Below are positions 34,190 to 45,050 of a stretch of DNA of 64,000 nucleotides, piece by piece. The stretch covers positions 1 to 64,000 of the forward strand of contig JAAEAF010002622.1 in NCBI GenBank assembly GCA_011037195.1. The letters are read 5' to 3'. Made by a program: the position numbers and the translations under genes. The stretch is from Triatoma infestans (lineage: Eukaryota > Arthropoda > Insecta > Hemiptera > Reduviidae). Below the pieces are notes generated by a model. It saw only the letters and a program-made list of their open reading frames with translations. It did not search any database and had not been told where the DNA came from. Positions within the stretch are counted from its first letter, which is position 1; each line of letters starts with the position of its first letter.

Positions 34190-35154
34190 GCTGGTGTGAA
34201 ACACTCACACAACTTTCTCATGCTCCAGTTCTCAAAATTATAACTGACAAATTTTATAGGTTGCGTAACAAATTTTATGAAATTCGACGAAAACTGAAAA
34301 AACTGTTCAGTAAAAGCGCACTTCCGGTTTACTAATTTTCTTGAAACTCGAAATTTTGGCTATCTATTTATTTCTAATTAATTTTGTGAATTGGGATGCT
34401 AGAATTGTACATGACATTTTGTAGAAAAACATAACCCCACCCCACCCTTAAAGGGCCCTTAAATGTATTTTCCCAGAGATATGTTTGGAATAAAAGTTAT
34501 ACATCTTTGTATGCTTAGTTTGTACAAGAAGTTTCAAGAAAATCGTCGGAGCCAGTTATGAGAAAATCGCGAAAAAGTGAAAAAAAATCAGTTAGTAAAG
34601 TGCTAAAGTAAACGCACTTCCGGCTATACCATTTTTTTGAAACTCAGAATTTCTACAATATATTTAATTTTAATTAACATTATATAGATGACAGTATTGT
34701 CTAATAAACGGAAATAGCACTTTAAATGAAAACCTAAACCAACCCCTCTCCCAGAAGTGTTTTTAAATGAATTTTCCTGGAGCAATGTTTTAAATATAAG
34801 TTGTAGATCTTTGTACGTGTATATGATATACCAAGTTTAAAGAAAATCGTCGAAGCCATTTTTGAGAAAATTGCAAAAAAGTAAAAAAATCAACTAGTAA
34901 AATGCTACTTCCGGTTGAGGAATTTTGACAGATAACTTCCTGTCAGATCCCATTGTGATACCTAAACGGAATCTCCAGTTTCAACTTTCTACAGTTTCTG
35001 GTTTTGGAGCTATGATGTTCAGATACATACACGCACACACAGACTATTTGCTAAAAACCACTTTTTTGGACACAGGAGATATTTCCGGTGAAAACTCGAT
35101 ATCGAAAATTTCACACATTACAATACTTCCTCTTAATAGAAGTAAGAGAAAGTA
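34190..35154 (+). mobile_element. Family H element, full length
   Basis: Starts (G)CTGGTGTGAAACACTCAC after an A-run, with ACTTTCTCATGCTCC just inside. ACTTCCGG boxes lie at about 34318, 34616 and 34908, spaced about 298 and 292 bp. The (CA)n tract is short, near 35027-35041. The terminal hairpin CTCTTAATAGAAGTAAGAG (about 35130-35148) is followed by AAAGTA and an A-run. At 965 bp it is a useful reference for the complete unit. Confidence 0.87.
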
Positions 35155-35199
35155 AAAATTGGATCTCCATTTCAATCAAGCTTTCTGGAAAAACTCGCC

Positions 35200-35600
35200 G
35201 CGATTTAGTTTTTTGAATGATATTTTGCAAAGTACAATCGTGCCATCGATCTTATTGTAACATATTTGTACTGACTAAGATAGTGTACAATAATAATTCC
35301 AGTCTATCAATTTTATTTTTAAACATTTTCCAGAGAAACTTGAATTTTGGGGGGGGGTCTGGGAACTGTAACATTAAGCTTTTCGTTAATAATATATGAT
35401 TTTAGAAGTATTGATAAAATTCCAAATTCGAAAATAATCGGTTAACCGGAAGTGCCACTTTATTCAATAAGTCATTGAATTTTTTTTACATTTTTTCGAA
35501 AACATATGTAACGAGTTTGGAATTTCGTTTAAACTTGGAACGCTAACTACACAAATATGAACATCTCACTTGTATTACGTAACTTTAAAAAAAAGAGAAA
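35200..35600 (-). mobile_element. Diverged family H relic
   Basis: Only the module part remains: CATTTTCCAGAGAAACTTG, a G-rich GGGGGGGGTCTGG block where good copies have GGGGAGGGGTGGGG, ATCGGTTAACCGGAAGTGCC (box near 35448), CGAAAACATATGTAACGAG and AACGCTAACTACACAAATATG. It lies in the opposite orientation to the preceding copy. Confidence 0.6.
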
Positions 35601-35953
35601 AAAATAGTTGATTGCAGGTTGCTCTGCGAAATTTGTTGCTTAAATTTCAAATGTTCAAATGGTACATGAGATTGGTTCAATGTTTTTGTCGCTCTCTTCT
35701 GGACTTGAATGTAATCACCTCTACACTGCCTGGGTAGGTACTTGTTCCTCACCATCTCTAAACTACTGTTAAATTTTACTGATAAATGAGTAAAATTTGA
35801 AGTTTAATTGCAATTTGTCATTTTATATAAAAATTGTACGATTAACCGCAGTAAGAAAAAATTTTGTGTGTTTTTTGTGACGTATGAATTTACATTTTGT
35901 TAATTAGCCAATAAATTGTTTGGATGTATGATCAGCAAATATGATGCATAGTA
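35601..35953. other. Spacer, nothing clear
   Basis: No gene. GCAGTAAGAAAAAATTTTGT at about 35850 is a possible trace of an H terminus but too short to call. Confidence 0.4.
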
Positions 35954-35954
35954 T

Positions 35955-36960
35955 ATTATTGTTATTATTATTATTACTATTATTGAAAACCGGGTGCCTA
36001 TTGGCTTGGGACCTAAGCCTATATGGCTTTTATCCCCCCCGTTTCCACCCAATTCATCCCCCGAATTAATCTCCCCCCCGGTAGTCTACCGGTCAATCTG
36101 CAATATCCCAAGATATCCTTCAACTCCACCTCACCCAGGCAATCCTGGGAGAGTGGTACCCTCCCAAATACACGAAACCTAGTACCAGCGAACGGAGACG
36201 CTGACATAAGTAGTGATATACTGTTTCCCTGACTCCATCATCACAGTTCTGACATATGGGAGTAACGTCCTCCCTATATTATGAAAATGACTAGACACCC
36301 ATGTGTCCAGTCACTAGACCCACCAAGGTCCTCAGTTCTATCCTACTAAGGAACAGGAGGTAATCTGAAATCCCCTGTTTGGTTCCTTTAATGAATCTTT
36401 TAGCCTGGAGGCACACCTGCGTGTCCTCACAACATTTCTCCAATACGTTCGTCTCCTAAAGTCCGATCTGACTACTACAAAACCTCTTAGTGACTGCAAG
36501 GGCTGGCTCGGGACCGTAAAAAGAAAAAGATCCCTCCCTAGCCAGCCGATCCGCCCTCTCATTGCCCTCTGTTCCCGCATGTCCGGATACCCAATAGAGG
36601 TTGCACCTTTCTCCTCCGAGCTAAGGCGTTAAGCCTTCTCTTACCTCTCCCACCAATTTCGAACTCCAACACGCCTGCTCAAAGCCCTCAGTGCGGCCTG
36701 ACTGTCAAAGAATATCCGCACCTCTTTAATCTCTCCCTGCCACTCCCTCACAAGGCAGCAGCATTCGATAATACCCACAACCTCGCACTGAAAGTCAGTG
36801 GCCATACCACCCAAGGCCACCGAACTCCCCCTGTCCAACTCCTGCAGCCACGCTCCCGTTCCTGATAGGCAGCGTCCCTTCTGCAGCGAATAAAGCCGTT
36901 ACCCGTCTCCGTTAGCCTCGTAAGGGTGTTCTCTCCTAGGCTACAATGCTAATCTTACCA
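35955..36960 (-). mobile_element. LINE 3' fragment with (TAA)n tail and RNase H remnant
   Basis: The tail is the (TTA)n run at 35955-35984, read as (TAA)n on the element's strand. The minus strand then shows, from right to left, GGMATDFQCEVVGIIECC and FFDSQAALRALSRRVG (RNase H Glu and Asp segments, 36650-36810), NLYWVSGHAGTEGNERADRL (36550-36605, last RNase H aspartate), and VGLVTGHMGV with PICQNCD (36240-36320, terminal zinc motif). The frame shifts several times. GC content is clearly higher than the surroundings. Microsatellite-like TAA tails are known in I-type LINEs. The reverse transcriptase is absent. Confidence 0.85.
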
Positions 36961-37669
36961 ATGCACAGTATACATCATTAGGGCTCTTATTTAGAATTAC
37001 TTTGCAAATATGCGTAGATTTAGTAAACAGGAACTGTGGACTACACAATTCAATCGAACTATTTTAAATTATAATCGGACTATAACGATCTACTAATTAA
37101 TTCATGCGTTCTTGAATTTATTAAAAATATTGAATTTAAAACATTCTATAATTCTACCTTAATTGGATACTTTGATATTTATTTGAATTCGTGCAAAATT
37201 AAAAAAAAATTGAAACAAATTAAAGGGGACATTCTCAACTTGATAAAACATAAATAGCTGGCCCATGTTTGGTTCATTTAATTGTATAAGTGTTCACTGT
37301 CTCAGTTCTCTGTTTATTGCATAATATGTTTGTCGGTAGTGTGGACTACCTGTGTTATGTTGGTCGTAATTTTACCTGGTAATATATTCCATACTGCAGT
37401 GTACATGAACAACCAACAGCTGCACTTATTTACCGTGAACACACATAGACATATATGTATATATATATATTTATAAAGTACATATTGCCCTTGTTATTGA
37501 TCTTTACAAATGTCAAACAATAGTAAATATAAATAAAAAACCTAAGTTGCTTGAATATTATAGTAGAATGTTGACATAATTTAATTGGAAAATAAATATT
37601 TTATACTTGTTTGTTTTAATAGCTATTTAATGTGAACTCTTCAACATTTATAAAGAAAAAAAAAAAAAA
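36961..37669. other. AT-rich spacer, nothing recognised
   Basis: No supported feature beyond a short (TA)n at 37457-37468 and the A-run that begins the next H element. Confidence 0.5.
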
Positions 37670-38153
37670 TCTGGTGTGAAACACTCATACAACTTTCTCT
37701 CACTCCAGTTTTCAAAATTGTAATTGACAAATTTTTCTATAGTTAGTATACTAAATTTAGTGAAATTTGTCGATGTTTTTATGGACTAATTTGGCAATCT
37801 ATTTATTTCTAATAAATTTTGTTTAGATAGTAGAATTGTAAATATAATCATCTAAGGCAAATAAGAAATATAATCAACCACTTTAGAGGAAAACATAACC
37901 CCCACCTAGCCCCCAAAAGTCCTCTTAAATTACTTTACGCGGAGAAATGTTTCAAATAAAAGTTGTAGCTCCTTAGATGAGTAGTTTACATTTCTAGTTT
38001 AATGAAAATCGTTGGAGCCGTTTTAGTAGAAAACTGAAAAATACTTTCTAGTGAAAACGCACTTCCGGTTATCCGATTTTTTTTAAATTCGAAATTTCAA
38101 CAACGTATTTAATTCTATATTTAATATTATTTAGAATAGAAGTAAGAAAAGTA
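37670..38153 (+). mobile_element. Family H element, internally deleted
   Basis: TCTGGTGTGAAACACTCATAC opens it (its first 19 bases match other copies), and one module survives (AGGAAAACATAACCCCCACC, ACTTCCGGTTATCCG at about 38061). It then jumps to the terminal GAATAGAAGTAAGAAAAGTA. The last module and the (CA)n region are missing, leaving 484 bp. A full copy follows in the same direction about 110 bp downstream. Confidence 0.8.
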
Positions 38154-38263
38154 TAAAACCTATCTCTTGTTAACAAATAATAGCTTATAATGCCTTCATG
38201 TTATTTTAAATAATTCCATCTATAATTGTTAATCTTTCACAGTAAAACAAAAACAAAACAAAA

Positions 38264-39245
38264 TCTGGTGTGAAACACTCACACAACTTTCTCTTACACC
38301 AGTTTTCAAAATTGAAATTGACAAATTTTATAGTTTGTGTACCAAATTTAATGAAATTCGTAGGAGTTCATCGAAAACTGGAAAAAAACTGTTCAGTAAA
38401 AGCGCACTCCAGTTTACTAATTTGATTGAAACTCGGTATTTTGGCCATATATTTATTTCTAATTAATTTTTTTTGGATGGTAGAATTGTATAATCAACAA
38501 TATGGATGATAGTACTTTAGAGAAAAACCTAACCCCACCCCTCCCCTTAAAGTGCCCTTAAATGAATTTTCCCAGAGAAATGTTTTAAATGAAAATTGTA
38601 CATCTTTGTATGTGTAGTTTATTTATATATGTAGTTTCAAGAAAATCATCGGAGATATTTTTGAGAAAATCGCGAAAAAGTGAAAAAAATCATTTACTAA
38701 ATTGATAAAGTAAACGCACTTTCGGTCATCCGATTTTTGTCAAACTCGGAATTTCAACAACATATTCAATTCTAATTAACTTTATTTAGATGATAGAATT
38801 GTTTAATAAACTGAAATAGCACTTTAGATGAAAACTTAACCCCATCCCTCCCTCATAACTGCCCTTAAATGAATTTTCCCAGAGAAATGTTTAAAATAAA
38901 AGTTGTAGCTCATTGTATGTGTAGTTGAAATACCAAGTTTGAAGAAAATCGTCGGAGCTGATTTTGAGAAAAACGCAAAAAAAACAAAAAAACAAACAAG
39001 TTAAGTGGTACTTCCGGTTGAGGAATTTTGATAGATGACCCACTGTCAGATGCCATGGTGATACGTAAATGGAATATCAAGTGTCAACTTTCTACGGTTT
39101 TTCGTTTTTGAGCTATGCTATTCACATACACACACACACACACACAGACCATTTTTAAAAACCACTTTTTCGGACTCAGGGGACCTCAAAACGGATATTT
39201 CCGGTGAAAATTCGATATCGAAAATTTGACACGATTACAATACTT
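38264..39245 (+). mobile_element. Family H element, terminus replaced by an A-run
   Basis: Starts TCTGGTGTGAAACACTCAC. The first box has decayed (GCACTCCAGTTTAC) and the second reads CACTTTCGGTC. The third, TACTTCCGGTTGAGG near 39009, is intact. A (CA)n tract lies at about 39126-39147. CACGATTACAATACTT then runs into poly-A, so the hairpin is lost. Confidence 0.83.
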
Positions 39246-40493
39246 TAAAAAAAAAAAAAACTTGATATCACTAATTAAATATGATATTATGTCTCTTCAT
39301 CGTATTGGTTCAACCGGTTTTCATAACTTCATCCAACATCATCCAATAGTCGCTTTTGTCAAAAATTATTCAGATTTAAAGTTTCTGTCAATACTTTACG
39401 GACTATTAAACAAAACAAATCTTTACAGCTATTTTCACTAAATATAAAAACACAAAAAAGTGGATAATAATTGATAACGACTGTAAACTTCTTGTCAAAT
39501 TTTCTATTTATACGCAAATATTAAATATGAATGTAGAAAATTTAGAGAAAGTAAAATTTAATATACATTAACAAATAAATAGTAAATTAGATCGTTATTT
39601 TGTTAATTAATTAATTATGTAGTAAATTAAACTTGAGAGCATAAAATTGAGAATATAATATGATATAATGTGTACGAGTATATAATAGCAAGTTATTTAA
39701 GCCAAACAAATTATGAATATATTTCTAAATATTGCTAACTTTATTAGCAATGAAATACCGATGTTTTTAATTTTTTTTTTTTTTTTTAATTTATTTTAAT
39801 GAAATCCAAACCTTGTATTTAATAGAAATTTACAAAATATGATCCTTTAAGAATCAATTGTTGGACAATAATTAATATAAAATTTTTTTTTTTTTTTTAA
39901 ATTCGAAAGGTGATTATGCATGTATTTTAGGAGTTAGATAAAGGAATTTCCGGTGGGGATTGGTTCTAATAAGGTTCCTGAGTAAAACGAAGAGATTTTG
40001 ACATTTACAAGAGCAGCATTAGACCACTGTAAATGTTACAAATAATAATAATAATAATATAAAATTTTAATTAAATTGTTCAATAAATATTACTTATGAC
40101 ATAATCATAATTGTATATCATAAGTTATTTTATATTAAATCACAATGTCACGCTAAATTGAGCATAAGCAAAAATACTTTCCACGTGGTTAGACTGGGTT
40201 TTCAACCATGCGTTAATAAACCCACGGAACACTTTAGCAATCCATAATTTCTGACATGTCAATATGTGTTAATTTTTTGGTCCGTTGGCCAGACAATGTT
40301 GTGTTCTTGTGGGTGTTTAAAGTTAAATATATTTCATTTTGAGATGTATAAGGTAACAGATGGATGGTTTTTCATTTCAATTAATTAACCACTCTCTAAT
40401 CAGTGTAAATTCTCTTTTATTTCCTGACATGGAGAATTGGACATTATGATCCTTCAAAAACTTTTGAAATGAAATATTGTGCCTGCAAAAAAG
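39246..40493. other. AT-rich spacer, nothing recognised
   Basis: Homopolymer runs near 39770 and 39885 and an AAT run near 40043. No gene or named repeat. Confidence 0.5.
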
Positions 40494-40922
40494 GAAAAAT
40501 ACGTATGAAACAACTCAAACGACTTTCTCTGGTAGTAATACAATTATGTATAAAATATTAAATTTCAATTAAACTTGAGATTTTACACATTTGTTCTAAT
40601 CTAAATATAGAAGTGATTAAGAGACGTAGTTCGTAGGAAGTAGTTAGTAGTAATTACATTGTAGTCCAGAAGAGAAATTTAAAAAAATATTGGATAGAGT
40701 GGCCCCCCCTACTGGTTGGCAGATATTAACGAAATCTTCGTCTCGAACGATACTGGATTCTAAATGGAATATCAAATTTATGCTTCTTGCAATTTTGTCA
40801 GATACATTTTGCTTATTTACAATTCATAATCAGTGGAGCTCACTTCACGTAGGTTTCTGTAAATTCTGAATTACGAAAATATACAACTGCAAACACTTTC
40901 TCTTACGTCAAGTAAGAAGTGA
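40494..40922 (+). mobile_element. Short diverged relative of family H
   Basis: Starts ATGAAACAACTCAAACGACTTTCTCTGG, whose opening parallels TGTGAAACACTCACACAACTTTCTC, and ends CACTTTCTCTTACGTCAAGTAAGAAGTG, a hairpin equivalent to the family's terminal hairpin (both quoted motifs are at 40505 and 40893). Between them ACGATACTGGATTCTAAATGG resembles the AAATGGAATATCAA stretch of H elements. There is no (CA)n tract or CCGGAAGT box. It is 430 bp, perhaps a separate subfamily. Confidence 0.5.
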
Positions 40923-41285
40923 AAAAAAATAAATCATGCCTCAAAATGGATTATTTGATTTTTTTTTTTTAAAAGATAGAGTTCAAAATTTTCTCATATT
41001 ATTATAATTTCTCAATTTAAAATTGTTTATCTCAAGGTTTTATTACTCTTCTTACATCATAAATTTTGTTTATTTTATAACGTTCATTCAAATACGAGAT
41101 TTCAATAAAATAAAATATTTAAACATTTAAAGTTAATTGGATAGGAGAAAGCAACTAATTTTTCTTTAATTAAGCTAGATATCGCAAACTTATTTGCATG
41201 CTTTGCTATTTTATATAAAATGAAAAATTTATAGTGAGTATTTTTATGGGGGCACAGCAATATGTAGAAGAGAAAATAACTGTAT
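40923..41285. other. AT-rich spacer, nothing recognised
   Basis: No supported feature between the H relative and the LINE tail. Confidence 0.5.
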
Positions 41286-41299
41286 ATGATATATTATTA

Positions 41300-41340
<41 letters not shown>

Positions 41341-43330
41341 TATATTATATTATTATTATTTTCTGTGGGAAGGGACCAAACCGTACGCTATCCAAAGCCT
41401 CACTGGGCCATATAACTACCCCAAGAAAAAAACAACAAACCGGGTCTAGGAACAAATATCCAGGAGCGGGTCGAATCCATCTAAGATTCATCGCGGTCCG
41501 AACAATCGGACAATAACCTTAAGGGGAAATAGCCTAAGCTCTTCCACAGACCCAGGCAATCTGTCATAAGATGGATGGATGTTTCTTCCTCTGTCTCACA
41601 GACTGTACAAAATGGATCCGCATAAGCTCCCCTACATAGAGATGTCTCCTTAAGCCACAATGTCCAGTAAGGGAACCAACCAGATGCCTGAAAGAATTCC
41701 GTGAAAGACACAGCAACGTCTCACTAATAGCCCTGTCCCGGACCTCCGATGAGCATTTTGGTCTGCCGAAAACCAACTGAGCTCATCCATAAGGATGAAT
41801 GCTGTGAAGCTGCCTTTGTCTGGAAGCCTGACAGACATGTGCCAGAAGACACGCCAACAGCAGGCTCAGGACCAATGAAAGGGAGAGAGGCGCCTAATTT
41901 TGCAAACCTATCCACCTCCTCATTCCCAAAAATTTCCATAAGTCCTGGTACGCAGTCTAAAGTCATAGTGTTACGTACCCTCTCATCCAAGATACAACAA
42001 AGAATAGCATAACCTCAGTCTGGAAGACTGTGGTCTATTCACCAAGATATACTGCCAAATGATCTCCGGTCTCAAAATAGACTGCAGCTCCAGACCTATC
42101 ATCCATTCTGGAACCGTCCGTGTAACACCGGAAGTAATTATCAGGTATCACACCAGACGGATCCGATCTTGACCAATCTTCCCTAGAAGGTAACCTGACT
42201 CTGTAAGAATGATCGAAAACAAAGGTCTTCAACATTCTATCAGAAGGAAAACTATAATAGGAACCTTCAAAAGTATCTCGCGATGAATGGTAGAAGGACC
42301 ACATCGCTTACCCTGCCAAAAACCTGACTGTTTAATTCTATAACAGGCTTTCATCGCCACAGTTTTCACCTCTACAAAGAGCGGTGGGATTCCCAATAAA
42401 GTCTCCATTGCAGCTGTTGGCGTGGTCCATATCGCGCCGGTCACCGCCGACAAGCTAAGCTTTGAATATCTTCAAGCAGCAATCTAGCGGATCTTATCTC
42501 AATGCGACGCCACCACACCACAGCCCCATGTAACAACCTAGGTTTAAAAACCATACCATAAATCCAAAACATCATCTTGGGAGTAATCCCCCCATTTTTA
42601 CTACATTCTTCGAACATTGTCAAAAGGAAATATTTGCCTTTTGAGCTGTGCCTTAACATGTTCCGACCAATTTAATTTACTGTCAAGAACCACTCCAAGA
42701 ACTTTCACCGATTTGCAAATCTGAACAGAAGTTCCTAATAACCTAGGAGGTTTTAATCGTACGGTCTTCCTCCCATTGATAATTAAAATCACCTGGGTCT
42801 TACTGGGATTAATTGAAAGACCCTTATCCTGAGTCCAATCATATACCATGTTGAGGGCACTTTGCATTAAATCTGAGATAGTAGTCAGACATCGTCCCAG
42901 CAATAAAATAACACCATCTACCTGTGCATAGAATCCTGATGAATTCATCCTGGTTAACAGTTCATCCATGATAGCACACCATAGCTTTGGTGAGAGACAA
43001 CCACCTTGAGGACACCCTCTCCCCGCTCCCATAACCATAGTGTGCATATCTATAGAAGCCTGTATGGCTCTACTCCTTAAATAAATACCAGTTAATTAAA
43101 ACTGGTTGTATACCTTTTCGTCCTAGGGAATCTTCAAGATCATCGAACGATACTCTGTCAAATGCCCCTTCAACAACAAAGAAACACCCTAAAGCATAAT
43201 CCTTTGTCTCTAGAGCAGATTCTATTCTACCGACCAGACAATGCAAAGTAGTCTCGGTCGATTTTCCTACTGTATAAGCATGTTGTTTTGAAAGGAGTGG
43301 ATGATCCTTCAAAGGACGATCAGACATGAT
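41286..43330 (-). mobile_element. 5'-truncated LINE with (TAA)n tail, broken RT and RNase H
   Basis: The tail is an ATT/TAT microsatellite at 41286-41365, read as (TAA)n on the element strand. Going right, it contains the terminal zinc motif, RNase H, the thumb and palm of reverse transcriptase, and ends abruptly near 43330 in the RT fingers. GC content is higher than the surroundings. A second, older piece of the same family is at 13050-13870. The (TAA)n tail and RNase H suggest an I-type element, but clade placement is inference. Confidence 0.88.
41530..43327 (-). pseudogene. LINE ORF2 remnant (RT and RNase H)
   Basis: Element order runs from 43327 down. DHPLLSKQHAYTVGKSTETT and FFVVEGAFDRVSFDDL are RT motifs; the GAFD aspartate is present. 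GRGCPQGGCLSPKLWCAIMD follows near 43020. The catalytic YADD block has decayed to FYAQVDGVILL near 42920, so the aspartate pair is lost. FKPRLLHGAVVWWRR and TGAIWTTPTAAMETLLG (42370-42560) are the thumb. CYTDGSRMDDRSGAAVYF (about 42100) begins RNase H, but the middle is deleted. GNEEVDRFAKLGASLPF (41900) is its end. Last comes CTVCETEEETSIHLMTDC (41590). At least five frame changes. Confidence 0.88.
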
Positions 43331-43774
43331 ATATTAACTGAGAAACAAGGTACTGCAAGGAATTTACAGAACTGATATAGTCAAGTGAATAGAAATGACA
43401 TACGAACTGGCAGAGTATTGGTTTTGGTGATGTTTTCCTGAAGACTGTGTACATGACTGAATGATATAGACTCGAGATTGTTTGAGTTGGTTTAGCCCTT
43501 ATATATATGCTTGTAGAAAATGTCCCCTATTTCTCCTTCTAGATCTCCTAGGGGTTATGGCAGACGGATCTCTTGATCTTCTCTAGCTTGTGATAGAGAG
43601 ATGAGTTATGTTTCATGTGATGACATAGCAGATGGGGCGGATTGCCAATAATTTGCTGCCAGTAATCCATTGCAAATGAATTACCTTTCATAATATATCT
43701 ATCGTTGTTATAAAATTGGACTTATAACTTTAAGAAATATCCTCCACGTGAATCGAAAAGAAATTAAAAAAAAA
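43331..43774. other. Spacer, nothing recognised
   Basis: No gene or repeat identified between the LINE's truncated 5' end and the A-run before the next H element. No target duplication could be matched to the LINE. Confidence 0.5.
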
Positions 43775-44104
43775 TCTGGTGCGAAACACTCACACAACTT
43801 TCTCATGCTGCAATTTTCAAAAACATTGTACCTGACATATTTCATAGTTAGTATACTAAATTTAATGAAATTCGTCGGTGTTTTTATGGAAAAAATCATT
43901 AAAACTGAAAAAATCATTCAGTAAAAACACACTTCCGGTTTACTAATTTTCTTGAAACTCGAAATTTTGGCAATCTATTTATTTCTAAGTAATTTTGTTT
44001 AGATGGTAGAATTGTGTAATATACTGAAATAGCACTTTAGAGGAAACCTAGCCCTACCCCTCCCCCAGAAGTGCCCTTTAAATGGATTTTTCCGGAGAAA
44101 TGTT

Positions 44105-44117
44105 TCTAATAAAAGTT
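44105..44117. repeat. Target-site duplication of the nested LINE, left copy
   Basis: TCTAATAAAAGTT here and TCTAATACAAGTT at 44674-44686 differ by one base. Intact H copies read AAATAAAAGTTGTAGCTC at this point. Confidence 0.75.
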
Positions 44118-44673
44118 CTTCTTCTTAGTCTATTCCTCTTATACCACTTTAGCGGTGTCGAGGTCCTGCAGAGCTTTCTCCAACCGTCCCTATCCCGTGC
44201 CCTCTCTTTCCTTCTTCTCCAATCCCAACCTCTGTCTTGGAAAATCTGTTGGACATCCTGTTCCCAAATTCTCCTACGCCTTCCTTTCTTCTTTGAACCT
44301 CTCATTCTGGTCTCATATGCTCTCCTCGCCATGCTTCCCTCCTCCATTCTCATAACATGGTCCACCCAACGCAGCTGGCTGGTTGCTATGATCTCTGCTG
44401 CGGGCTTTACTTTTAAATTTCTTCTAAAGTACACATTCCTAACTTTGTCCCTTCTTGTTTCCCCATCTAATATCGCATCTCCATAGCTTGGATAGCGCTT
44501 TTATGCCTTTCCATGAGAGTCCAGGATACACTGGAATATGTAAGAATCGGTAGAAATACAGTCTTAACACTGCTATATTTGCCGCTTTAGGGACTTCTGA
44601 CTTTCCTAAGAAAGCTTGTCTCAAAGCGTGAAAGACTTTTCCTGAGCTAGCCACCCTTCCCTTTACCTCTACG
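44118..44673 (-). mobile_element. 5'-truncated RTE-like LINE
   Basis: Inserted in the second module of the H element. Its 3' end on the left begins CTTCTTCTT, so the tail is AAG-rich rather than poly-A. A 13-bp target duplication with one mismatch flanks it. Only the last part of ORF2 is present. Confidence 0.78.
44120..44660 (-). pseudogene. LINE ORF2 C-terminus, RTE-like, broken
   Basis: Upstream part, about 44654-44550: GKVFHALRQAFLGKSEVPKA and NIAVLRLYFYRFLH, the RT thumb. After frame changes, an open block from 44434 reads LKVKPAAEIIATSQLRWVDH, VMRMEEGSMARRAYETR, RIWEQDVQQIFQDRGWDWRR and RARDRDGWRKLC. The phrase SQLRW..HV.RM..., a basic stretch and a final RDRD.WR is the usual ending of RTE-like and related LINE proteins. 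No catalytic domain remains. Confidence 0.8.
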
Positions 44674-45050
44674 TCTAATACAAGTTGTAGCTCATTACAT
44701 GCGTTGTTGAAACATCTGGTATAAAAAAAATCGCTGGAGCTGTTTTCGAGAAAATCACAAAAACTGAAAAAAAAAAAATTCAGTAAAGTGGCACTTCCGG
44801 TTGAATGATTTTTATGAAAAGCTTAATACTCAGATCTACTGGTAGCACTTTAACGAAATATCAAGTTTGAACATTATACGATTTTTCATTTTTGAGATAT
44901 GCTGTCCCACACAGACAGACCGACAGACACACGGACTAATTGCTAATAACCACTTTTTTGGACTCAGGGGACCTCAAAACGGATATTTCCGGTGAAAACT
45001 CGATTTAAAAAGTTTGACAAGATTACAATACTTCTCTTACTAAAAAAGAA

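Larger units (their letters stand above)
43775..45050 (+). mobile_element. Family H element with an RTE-like LINE nested inside
   Basis: Opens TCTGGTGCGAAACACTCAC. ACTTCCGG boxes are at about 43931 and 44791; without the 556-bp insertion they would be 304 bp apart, so this copy has one module fewer than 34190-35154. ACACAGACAGACCGACAGAC near 44910 replaces the (CA)n tract. It ends TACTTCTCTTACTAAAAAAG with half the terminal hairpin. Confidence 0.83.

Noticed and set aside
41234..41516. Tyrosine- or isoleucine-run frames
   Set aside because: They are translations of the (TAT)n tail of a LINE.
44082..44486. 134-residue plus-strand frame
   Set aside because: Antisense shadow of the RTE-like ORF2 end; the minus-strand frame carries the recognisable motifs.
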